DNA from: Craterilacuibacter sinensis
Lineage (GTDB): Bacteria > Pseudomonadota > Gammaproteobacteria > Burkholderiales > Chromobacteriaceae
DNA length: 64,000 bases
Direction: 5' to 3'
NCBI RefSeq assembly: GCF_009831765.1
Contig: NZ_WSSB01000003.1
Coordinates: 186,001 to 250,000, forward strand
In this document: positions 50,738 to 57,513 of the stretch, piece after piece
How the letters are laid out: the number at the start of each line of letters is the position of its first letter
How positions within the stretch are numbered: position 1 is the first letter of the stretch
Notes under the pieces: model-generated
The model's input: only the letters and a program-made list of their open reading frames with translations
The model's database searches: none
What the model was told of the DNA's origin: nothing
Translations under genes and position numbers: made by a program

Positions 50738-50840
50738 CGGGATGCGGGATCGGGGACCCGTCATAAAAAACGGGCAGCGGCCTATGCCATGGCTGCCCGA
50801 CTGCATGGCTGCGGCATCCGGATACCCGATCCCGGATGCC
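50738..50840. repeat. Degenerate CGGGAT(G/C) heptamers and inverted copies upstream of lpxH
   Basis: CGGGATG-CGGGATC-GGGGACC (50738-50758) lies just upstream of the lpxH start. The complementary gcatccggatacccgatcccggatgcc follows at about 50813-50839 and forms its own hairpin. The units share the GGGAT core with the array on the other side of lpxH, so the gene is framed by related heptameric sequence. Confidence 0.45.
50764..50799 (-). terminator. Rho-independent terminator after ppiB
   Basis: The stem CGGGCAGC/GCTGCCCG (50771-50778, 50792-50799) with a 13-nt loop is followed on the minus strand by six or more T residues (A run from 50765 to 50770). Confidence 0.85.
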
Positions 50841-50848
50841 GCTTTGAC

Positions 50849-51340
50849 TTAGATGATCTCGGCCTTCTCGATCACGACGGCTTCTACCGGTACATCCTGA
50901 TGACCGCCTTTGCGGCCGGTCTTGGTGCCTTTGATGCGGTCAACCACATCCTTGCCTTCCACGACCTTGCCGAATACGGCATAGCCCCAGCCATTGGACG
51001 TTTCGGACTGGAAGTTGAGGAAGTCGTTGTCAGCCACGTTGATGAAGAACTGGCTGGATGCCGAATGCGGTGCCGGGGTACGCGCCATGGCGATGGTGTA
51101 GTTCTGGTTCTTCAGGCCGTTATTGGCTTCGTTCTTGATATTGTCGCGTGTCGGCTTCTGCTCCATGTCGGCAGTAAAGCCGCCGCCCTGAATCATAAAA
51201 CCGTTGATGACACGGTGGAAAATGGTGCCGTCGTAGTGGCCGTCTTTAACATACTGTTCAAAGTTGGCTGCAGTCACCGGTGCTTTTTCGCTATCCAGTT
51301 CCAGGACGATATCGCCGAAGTTGGTGGTCAGTTTGATCAT
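50849..51340 (-). CDS. ppiB: Cytoplasmic peptidyl-prolyl cis-trans isomerase B
   Basis: A 163-residue cyclophilin without a signal peptide. The active-site segment [15 protein letters not shown] has the catalytic arginine; [20 protein letters not shown] and [20 protein letters not shown] complete the cyclophilin fold. It accelerates proline isomerisation in cytosolic proteins. Its upstream neighbour is an exported paralogue 22 bp away on the same strand; a terminator follows. Confidence 0.95.
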   Translation of the reverse strand: MIKLTTNFGDIVLELDSEKAPVTAANFEQYVKDGHYDGTIFHRVINGFMIQGGGFTADMEQKPTRDNIKNEANNGLKNQNYTIAMARTPAPHSASSQFFINVADNDFLNFQSETSNGWGYAVFGKVVEGKDVVDRIKGTKTGRKGGHQDVPVEAVVIEKAEII

Positions 51341-51362
51341 GGTTTATGTCCTCGTTTGGGGT

Positions 51363-51935
51363 TTACTGCGCTGATTTGATAATGACTTTTTGGATGATGG
51401 TCGGCTCCATCGGCACATCCTGCATGCCGTCCTTGTAGCCGGTACGGCTCTTGGCGATGCGGTTGACGATGTCCATGCCTTTGCTCACTTTGCCGAATAC
51501 GGCATAGCCCCAGCCTTGCGGGGTTTTGTTTTTGTGGTCGAGAAATTCATTGTCGGCCACATTGATGAAAAACTGGCTGCTGGCCGAATGCGGGTCGGAT
51601 GTGCGTGCCATGGCGAGGGTGCCGATGCGGTTTTTCAGGCCGTTGTCGGCTTCATTGACTACGGTTGCCTTGGCCGGTTTTTGCGAGAGCGAACCGTCCT
51701 TGATCTCAAAGCCGCCGCCTTGCACCATAAAGCCGTCGATCACGCGATGGAACATCGTATTGTTGTACTGGCCGCTTTTGGCATAGGCCAGAAAGTTGGC
51801 GACGGTCTTGGGGGCTTTGGCTGCATCCAGCGTGACTTCGATCGTACCCTTATTGGTCACGAGATCCACCACCGGCGCGGCGAGGGTCAGGGCAGGCAGG
51901 GAACACAGCAGCAAAGAGGTAAGCAAGCGTTTCAT
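51363..51935 (-). CDS. ppiA: Periplasmic peptidyl-prolyl cis-trans isomerase A
   Basis: A 190-residue cyclophilin with a signal peptide (MKRLLTSLLLCSLPALTLA), so periplasmic. [40 protein letters not shown] and [20 protein letters not shown] parallel the ppiB product closely, showing tandem duplication with different cell compartments. The start at 51935 begins the signal peptide; the longer open frame upstream overlaps the DUF486 pseudogene on the other strand and is not family-like. Confidence 0.94.
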   Translation of the reverse strand: MKRLLTSLLLCSLPALTLAAPVVDLVTNKGTIEVTLDAAKAPKTVANFLAYAKSGQYNNTMFHRVIDGFMVQGGGFEIKDGSLSQKPAKATVVNEADNGLKNRIGTLAMARTSDPHSASSQFFINVADNEFLDHKNKTPQGWGYAVFGKVSKGMDIVNRIAKSRTGYKDGMQDVPMEPTIIQKVIIKSAQ

Positions 51936-51990
51936 GAGCAGTTCTCGTAACAGACGGGTTTTGCGAAACACGGATTCTAGCATAGCCATC

Positions 51991-52333
51991 ATGCCCGCCC
52001 ATCCCATCCTGAGTGTCGGCGTCTTGCTTGCCTTTCCTGATATCTTAATGGCATTTGCTATATGCCCACCTGAAGGATCCGGCGCAGCTGCCATGCTATA
52101 TCGCGGTGCTGCTCAGTTGGGGTATTGCCCTGTTTGAATGACTGCAGGTGCCTGCCAGCCATATCGGTTTCAGCGTGCTGTCGCTGGAGCAACTCAAGAT
52201 CACTCGGGAGGTGAGTTCGCTGACGGTCTTCATTCCTTTTGCCGTTTACTATATGAACCAGCCATTCACATGGGACTATGTCTGGGCTGCACTTCGCATG
52301 GTCGGGCCGGTGTATTTCATGTTTCGCCCCTGA
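51991..52333 (+). pseudogene. DUF486 (DMT-type) small membrane protein, broken
   Basis: A roughly 113-codon gene for a four-helix DUF486 protein can be traced in three pieces. It starts MPAHPILSVGVLLAFPDILM, then shifts frame near 52058-52070 to HLKDPAQLPCYIAVLLSWGI, then has an in-frame TGA at 52139-52141 (ALFE-stop-LQVPASHIGF). It ends normally as PFTWDYVWAALRMVGPVYFM followed by FRP and a stop. The expected family sequence is continuous across both lesions, so a frameshift plus a nonsense change are needed to explain it, and the gene is dead. It is divergent from the ppiA gene. Confidence 0.8.
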
Positions 52334-52531
52334 TTTTTGTATGCTTATGGGATTTTATTGCGCAGTTCGACTTGTTTTTGTAGTTTTCTAGCTGAATTTG
52401 CTTGTCTAAGTGCGCGGTCAGAGCTTAGACTCTGCGCTCTAAAAGCGACCACTATCCCGCTAATGGTATGGGTGGTGCGTGCGTACCAGACGAATTCAGA
52501 CCACGGCCGCCTAAGCTGCCCGGAGACCCGC
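52334..52531 (+). other. Upstream region of the FadL-type gene
   Basis: About 200 bp with no recognisable gene; it presumably carries the promoter of the outer-membrane protein gene. The reading frame is open here but shows no family-like protein. Confidence 0.4.
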
Positions 52532-53764
52532 ATGACCCGTTTTAAACAAACCTCATTGTTGATTGCCGCCTTGTTTGCCGCCGCGCCTGCGGTGCATGCC
52601 GCCGGCTTCCAGTTGTCCGAGCAGAGCATTGTCGGTCTGGGACGTGCCCATGCCGGTGCTGGCGTGGCCGGCGATGACTTGTCCGCCGTATTTTACAACC
52701 CGGCCGGTATGATGTTGCTGAACGGCACGCAAGTGCAGGGTGGCTTCACCTATGCCGAGATTGATGCGCCATTCGAGGGAACGACGACCAAAACGGGCAA
52801 GCGTTTCAGCGATAATGGCCGCGCCGGTGGCGAGGCGATTCCCAATGCCTTCTTCGTCAAGGAAATCAACGAGCGCACCCGTTTCGGTTTCGGTGTCACC
52901 GTGCCGTTCGGCCTGGGTTCCGGTTACGGCGAAAACTGGGATGGGCGCAACGAGGGCATCGAAGCCCATATCATGACCGTTGACCTGAATCCGTCGCTAG
53001 CCTACCAGTTGGATGACAAGTGGAGCATCGGTGCTGGCGTGTCGGCACAATATACCAAGGCCAACCTGAAAAAAGGTGCGCGAGGTGCTCCATCCAGCGT
53101 CAGTGGTGAAATTGAGGCCGATAGCTGGGACTACGGTTACAACCTGGGTCTGATGTACCAGTTCAATGCCGATAGCCGTGTTGGCCTGTCTTACCGTTCC
53201 AAGATTCAGCATGAGCCGGAGGGGGATTACACGGTGGAAGGCTTTCCTGAGGTGACGGGTTTGAATGGTGTTTATGGTGGCGCTAACAAGGTGACGACTC
53301 CCGAGTCCATCCTGTTGTCCGGCTATCACCGCGTTGACTCAAAGCTTGCGCTGACCGGCAGCTTGCGCTGGAGTAATTGGAGTCGTTACGACACTTTGAC
53401 GACAGTGAACGATAGCGGGAAAGTGCCTGCTTCCATTATTGAAAACAATTGGAAAGCCAGCTGGTTTGCTTCGGTTGGTGCCGATTACAACTACAGCGAC
53501 AAGCTGACCCTGCGCGGTGGTGTGGCCTATGAAACCAGTCCGGTACCGGATGCCGAACATCGCAGCCCGCTGATTCCAGATACCGACCGCGTGTGGCTGA
53601 GTCTGGGTGGCAGCTACAAGGTCGACAAGAATCTGACGCTGGATGCCGGTTATACCTATCTGATGGGTGTGGGTGATCGGGATATCAACGCTGCCGACTT
53701 CAAGGGCAGCTACAGCTCCATTACCGGCCACCTGATCGGTGTCGGCATGCAGTACCGCTTCTGA
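52532..53764 (+). CDS. FadL/OmpP1/TodX-type outer-membrane channel
   Basis: A 410-residue outer-membrane beta-barrel for long-chain fatty acids or other hydrophobic compounds. A signal peptide (ending AVHA) precedes the family N-terminus AGFQLSEQSIVGLGRAHAGA and the NPAGM motif (AVFYNPAGMMLL). Alternating aromatic strands follow and the C-terminus ends in Phe (GVGMQYRF), the usual barrel-assembly signal. The start at 52532 follows GGAG and opens the signal peptide. The convergent neighbour is an acyl-CoA dehydrogenase, fitting fatty-acid use. Confidence 0.93.
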   Translation: MTRFKQTSLLIAALFAAAPAVHAAGFQLSEQSIVGLGRAHAGAGVAGDDLSAVFYNPAGMMLLNGTQVQGGFTYAEIDAPFEGTTTKTGKRFSDNGRAGGEAIPNAFFVKEINERTRFGFGVTVPFGLGSGYGENWDGRNEGIEAHIMTVDLNPSLAYQLDDKWSIGAGVSAQYTKANLKKGARGAPSSVSGEIEADSWDYGYNLGLMYQFNADSRVGLSYRSKIQHEPEGDYTVEGFPEVTGLNGVYGGANKVTTPESILLSGYHRVDSKLALTGSLRWSNWSRYDTLTTVNDSGKVPASIIENNWKASWFASVGADYNYSDKLTLRGGVAYETSPVPDAEHRSPLIPDTDRVWLSLGGSYKVDKNLTLDAGYTYLMGVGDRDINAADFKGSYSSITGHLIGVGMQYRF

Positions 53765-53878
53765 TTGCACCCAGGCTTAAGGCTGGCAAATGTCAGCCTG
53801 TTTTATGCCTAGCTTGCAGAGCGGATCATTCCCGTTCTGCGCATCAGGTCGCATCGTGATAACACGCCGAAGCATCCG

Positions 53879-53907
53879 AAAAAAGGCCCTCCATAAGGAG
53901 GGCCTTT
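53879..53907 (-). terminator. Bidirectional terminator between the FadL-type and acyl-CoA dehydrogenase genes
   Basis: A perfect 11-bp stem AAAGGCCCTCC/GGAGGGCCTTT (53882-53892, 53897-53907) with loop ATAA. The minus strand continues with a T-run from 53884 to 53879, serving the acyl-CoA dehydrogenase; the plus side has only TTTGC. Confidence 0.85.
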
Positions 53908-53950
53908 GCATGCAAGCCAGCATGCTGGCTTGTTCGGCGTGGCGGGGCAA

Positions 53951-55735
53951 TCAGAACGCGAAGTGCTCGTCCTGCAAGCTCATCAGCGGCTTGGCGCCGG
54001 TTTTGATCTTGGCCTTGAGGCTTTCGACTTCAGGCAGGAGTTTGGCGTAGTAGAAGCGGGCCGTGGTGATCTTGGCGTTGTAGAACGCATCGTCGCCGCC
54101 GCCCAGCTTGCTGTACGCCACTTCCGCCATGCGTGCCCACAACCAGGCGTAGGTGATGTGGCCGATCAGGCGCAAGAAGTCGGTCGCTGCGGCGCCGGCT
54201 TCATCTTTATCCATCATCGACGCCATGCCGATGCCCATGGTGGTCTCACCAATTTCTTTCAGCAGTTTGGACAGTGGACCGACGAATTCGGCCAGTTGTG
54301 CATTGCCGGCATTGGCTTCGCAGAACTTGTGGATCTGCTTGGAGAATTTGCGCAGTTTGGCGCCTTGATCCAGCAATACCTTGCGGCCCAACAGGTCGAT
54401 GGCCTGAATGCCGTTGGTGCCTTCATACAGTTGCGAGATGCGGCAATCGCGTACCAGCTGTTCCATCCCCCATTCGCGGATAAAGCCGTGGCCACCGAAT
54501 ACCTGCACGCCCATATTGGCCGCTTCGAAGCCGTTGTCGGTCATAAACGCCTTGGCCACCGGGGTGAGCAGGGCTACCAGATCTGCCGCGTCCTGACGCG
54601 CGTCGGCATCCGGATGCTTCTCTTCAATATCCAGTTGCAGCGCAAGCAGTGCGGTCAGGGCGCGGCCGGCTTCGGTGTACGCCTTTTGCGTCAGCAGCAT
54701 GCGGCGCACGTCCGGGTGCACGATGATAGGATCTGCCGCCTTTTCCGGGAACTTGGCACCGGCTAGTGCGCGCATCTGCAGGCGCTCGCGGGCGTAGGTA
54801 AGTGCGCCCTGGAACGACGCTTCGCCTATGCCCAGACCCTGCATGCCGCAACCCAGACGAGCAGCATTCATCATGGTGAACATGCACGACAGGCCCTTGT
54901 TCGGCTCGCCGATCAGATAGCCCTTGGCATTGTCGAGGTTGATGACGGCGGTGGCGTTGGCCTTGATGCCCATCTTGTGTTCGAGTGCACCGCAGGCAAC
55001 CGGGTTGCGGCTGCCGTCGGCGTGGAATTTCGGCACGATAAACAGCGAAATGCCCTTCACATCCTTAGGTGCGTCCGGCAGACGGGCCAGCACCAGATGG
55101 ATGATGTTGTCCGACATGTCGTGTTCGCCGGCCGAGATGAAAATCTTGGTGCCGGTGATGCTGTAGCTGCCGTCACCGTTAGGTTCGGCTTTAGTCTTGA
55201 GCAGCCCCAGATCGGTGCCGCAATGCGGTTCGGTCAGGCACATGGTGCCGGTCCAGCTGCCGTCGACCAGATGCGGCAGATAGGTATCCTTCTGCTCGGG
55301 GGTGCCGTGCGCATGGATGGCGGCGTAGGCGCCGTGCGACAGGCCGGGGTACATGCTCCAGGCGACGTTGGCCGAGCACTGCATCTCCATGATAGGGAAG
55401 GCCAGCGTCTTGGGCATGCCCTGACCGCCATAGGCCGGGTCGCAGTCGAGGCCAGTGAAACCCAGCTCGCAGAACTGCTGGTAAGCTTGCTTGAAACCTG
55501 CCGGTGTCTTGACGCTATGGTCGGCGGCATTGAATTCGCAGCCTTCTTCATCGCCGCTACGATTGAGCGGTGCAATTTCGTTTTCGCAGAATTGGGCTGC
55601 GGCTTCCAGATAGGAAGCGAAGATGTCCTGAGTCGCATCTTCATAGCCCGGCAGTGTCGGGATAATGTCCTGAACCTTGATCAGTTCATTCAGGACGAAG
55701 TCGAGGTCACGCAGGGGGGCTTTGTAGGCTGGCAT
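53951..55735 (-). CDS. Acyl-CoA dehydrogenase with C-terminal extension (DmdC/FadE-like)
   Basis: A 594-residue FAD enzyme for the first oxidation of beta-oxidation. Landmarks are LGFTGLDCDPAYGGQGMPKT, the FAD-binding TGTMCLTEPHCGTDLGLLKT and ISAGEHDMSDNIIHLVLARL, then QVFGGHGFIREWGMEQLVRD and CRISQLYEGTNGIQAIDLLG, with the catalytic glutamate in the EGTNG segment. A further helical C-terminal domain (about residues 465-594) distinguishes the family annotated as 3-methylmercaptopropionyl-CoA dehydrogenase or long-chain ACAD. True chain-length preference is unknown. A PsrA-like box lies about 80 bp upstream. Confidence 0.9.
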   Translation of the reverse strand: MPAYKAPLRDLDFVLNELIKVQDIIPTLPGYEDATQDIFASYLEAAAQFCENEIAPLNRSGDEEGCEFNAADHSVKTPAGFKQAYQQFCELGFTGLDCDPAYGGQGMPKTLAFPIMEMQCSANVAWSMYPGLSHGAYAAIHAHGTPEQKDTYLPHLVDGSWTGTMCLTEPHCGTDLGLLKTKAEPNGDGSYSITGTKIFISAGEHDMSDNIIHLVLARLPDAPKDVKGISLFIVPKFHADGSRNPVACGALEHKMGIKANATAVINLDNAKGYLIGEPNKGLSCMFTMMNAARLGCGMQGLGIGEASFQGALTYARERLQMRALAGAKFPEKAADPIIVHPDVRRMLLTQKAYTEAGRALTALLALQLDIEEKHPDADARQDAADLVALLTPVAKAFMTDNGFEAANMGVQVFGGHGFIREWGMEQLVRDCRISQLYEGTNGIQAIDLLGRKVLLDQGAKLRKFSKQIHKFCEANAGNAQLAEFVGPLSKLLKEIGETTMGIGMASMMDKDEAGAAATDFLRLIGHITYAWLWARMAEVAYSKLGGGDDAFYNAKITTARFYYAKLLPEVESLKAKIKTGAKPLMSLQDEHFAF

Positions 55736-55816
55736 CAGGGAAATCTCCTTTTTGTGTTGCTACCGGGGCTGTCCGGGTTATATTTTGTCGTGCTGCCAGT
55801 ATTTGCCAACAGCATT

Positions 55817-55830
55817 CAAACGTATGTTTA
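55817..55830 (-). promoter_or_regulatory. PsrA-like operator upstream of the acyl-CoA dehydrogenase gene
   Basis: CAAAC-GTAT-GTTTA matches the (G/C)AAAC-n(2-4)-GTTT(G/C) palindrome bound by the fatty-acid-sensing TetR-family regulator PsrA, except for the last base. It lies 82 bp before the start codon. No PsrA gene is in the window. Confidence 0.45.
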
Positions 55831-55911
55831 AATTACTTGCGCCGGTTTTGCAATCCCTGTGCCGATAATTTTTTATTTTCGATGTGCGTCAGTGCGGATG
55901 AATAGCTAAAA

Positions 55912-56463
55912 GTGCGACATTTTTTGCATAAATATATGCCGGATCGGGATATGGTGTTCGCCAACCGCTATTTGCGGCCACTGGCGCCCTGGCTGGACAG
56001 ACCGGCTTACTGGAGCTGGAACCGGCGCAAGGTTGCGCTGGCTTTTGCTGTCGGTTTGTTCTCCGGCTTGATGCCGGGGCCGACGCAAATGCTGGCAGCG
56101 GCGTTGCTGGCGCTCGTGCTGCGGGTCAATCTGCCGGTGGCACTGGCGACGACCTTGTATACCAATCCCTTTACCTATCTGCCGCTGTACTGGCTGGCCT
56201 ATGAGTACGGGCGTTTTTTGCTTGATGTCAACGGCGCGGAGAGTATGAGTACTCCTCCTCCTGAGTTGCATAATCTGGATTTCGCATCGTGGTTGCACGC
56301 TTTTATTTTGTGGTGCCAATCACTTGGTCTGCCCTTGCTTTTGGGCGTGCCGGCACTGGGCTTGACCCTTGCCGTGACCGGCTATTTGCTGGTTCGCCTG
56401 GCATGGCGGGCCTATCTGGTTTTTCAGCTCAAAAAAAGAAGGCGCAAGCGTGGATCTCACTGA
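55912..56463 (+). CDS. DUF2062 membrane protein
   Basis: A 183-residue membrane protein of the DUF2062 family. The conserved core is SWNRRKVALAFAVGLFSGLM followed by PGPTQMLAAALLALVLRVNL and a TNPFTYLPLYWLAYEYG segment; two C-terminal helices and a basic tail (QLKKRRRKRGSH) follow. The family has no assigned function, but is often near nucleotide-sugar or competence genes. The ORF starts with GTG at 55912; a GTG-free alternative is ATG at 55936 (MPDRDMVFANRYLRPL). The end overlaps the NUDIX gene by 14 bp. Confidence 0.82.
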   Translation: MRHFLHKYMPDRDMVFANRYLRPLAPWLDRPAYWSWNRRKVALAFAVGLFSGLMPGPTQMLAAALLALVLRVNLPVALATTLYTNPFTYLPLYWLAYEYGRFLLDVNGAESMSTPPPELHNLDFASWLHAFILWCQSLGLPLLLGVPALGLTLAVTGYLLVRLAWRAYLVFQLKKRRRKRGSH

Positions 56464-57007
56464 ACAACAACTTTCCAGTACACAGGTGTATCAGGGTCAT
56501 TTTCTTAAGGTAAGCCGTGACAGTGTCCGTTTGCCGGATGGCAAAACAGCGACACGCGAATATATCCAGCACCCCGGTGCGGTCGCCATTCTGGCGTTGA
56601 ACCAGGCTGGGGAGCTGATTCTTGAGCGGCAGTACCGTTACCCTTTGGGGCGCTCTTTTATCGAGATTCCCGCCGGCAAGATGGATGCGGATGAAAGCCA
56701 TGCCGACACGGCCAGACGCGAGTTATGGGAGGAGACCGGCTATACGGCTGAGCACTGGTCATTGCTGGGCTCGGCCTACCCGTGTATCGGCTATTCAAAT
56801 GAGGTGATCCACTATTATCTGGCAGAAGGTCTGCAGCAGAACGAGCGGCAACTGGATGACGGGGAGTTTATCGAGGTGCTCGCTTTGCCTCTGGACGAGG
56901 TACTGGCTATGGCAGGAGATGGCCGCATCAGCGACAGCAAAAGCATTGTAGGTTTGAGTTTTTTGCGTGCCCGTCTGGCGGCGCGATACCAAGATGAACC
57001 CGGCTGA
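56450..57007 (+). CDS. NUDIX hydrolase, ADP-ribose pyrophosphatase type
   Basis: A 185-residue NUDIX enzyme. The Nudix box is in GKMDADESHADTARRELWEE followed by TGY (about residues 74-96), matching G-x5-E-x7-REUxEExGU. The N-terminal DSVRLPDGKTATREYIQHPG and GAVAILALNQAGELILERQY are typical of ADP-ribose pyrophosphatases, which hydrolyse ADP-ribose to AMP and ribose 5-phosphate. The start is GTG at 56450 inside the DUF2062 gene. Its end overlaps the PilZ gene by 14 bp. Confidence 0.9.
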   Translation: MDLTEQQLSSTQVYQGHFLKVSRDSVRLPDGKTATREYIQHPGAVAILALNQAGELILERQYRYPLGRSFIEIPAGKMDADESHADTARRELWEETGYTAEHWSLLGSAYPCIGYSNEVIHYYLAEGLQQNERQLDDGEFIEVLALPLDEVLAMAGDGRISDSKSIVGLSFLRARLAARYQDEPG

Positions 57008-57320
57008 CCCGCGCATAGACAGGCGTGGCGCACGCCGGATTCAGATGGGCTGCAAGGCCAGGCTGAAAGTGCTGATCAGTGGTGAGCTGTTTTACGGTGA
57101 ATGTATCGAGCTTTCCGTGCGGGGCTTATCGGTGCGTACTGCGTTTGTGCCGCAGTTTGGCGAAAGTGTCGAGATTGTGCTGATGGTGGCGGGTATGGGG
57201 GCATTACCCGCGGCGCCTTTGTACCTTGTGGCCGAGGTGCGCCGTTGCAACGAGGTGGTGCCGGGCCATTTGTACGATATCGGCTTTGCCATTGTCGGAC
57301 GCAAGGCTTGTTCTGCATGA
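56994..57320 (+). CDS. PilZ domain protein
   Basis: A 108-residue single-domain protein. The N-terminal basic motif RIDRRGARRIQMGCKARLKV gives the RxxxR half of the c-di-GMP-binding PilZ signature, and the second half reads ECIELSVRGLSVRT. The first residue of the (D/N)xSxxG motif is therefore glutamate, so c-di-GMP binding may be weaker or altered. YDIGFAIVG closes the barrel. The start MNPADPRIDRR overlaps the NUDIX gene. A clear terminator follows. Confidence 0.82.
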   Translation: MNPADPRIDRRGARRIQMGCKARLKVLISGELFYGECIELSVRGLSVRTAFVPQFGESVEIVLMVAGMGALPAAPLYLVAEVRRCNEVVPGHLYDIGFAIVGRKACSA

Positions 57321-57347
57321 AATGGCGTGGTGACTTCAACCCAATCG

Positions 57348-57369
57348 ACCGGCATTGTGCCGGTTTTTT
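57348..57369 (+). terminator. Rho-independent terminator after the PilZ gene
   Basis: The stem ACCGGCA/TGCCGGT (57348-57354, 57358-57364) with a 3-nt loop is followed by five more T residues and ends the DUF2062-NUDIX-PilZ unit. Confidence 0.85.
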
Positions 57370-57381
57370 GTTGCAATTTTT

Positions 57382-57410
57382 TTGCTTTAACTGCGCTCTC
57401 TCGCTATACC
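57382..57410 (+). promoter_or_regulatory. Candidate promoter of the prkA operon
   Basis: TTGCTT (57382-57387) and TATACC (57405-57410) are spaced by 17 bp and lie about 100 bp before the prkA start. The long leader contains AAGGAG at 57500-57505 as the ribosome-binding site. Homologous operons are under stationary-phase control in enterobacteria; that cannot be told here. Confidence 0.5.
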
Positions 57411-57513
57411 CAAAAAAACAGCAAACAATATGAAACAGACACTCTAGATGCAAGGGGGATGCGGTTGCATGGCGCATTCGTGTGCCTCCCTGCAAACAGC
57501 AAGGAGTAGCGCC

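Noticed and set aside
57460-57500. Sigma54 promoter before prkA (TGGCGC...GTGC)
   Set aside because: The GG to GC distance does not fit the -24/-12 spacing and a better sigma70-like pair lies upstream.
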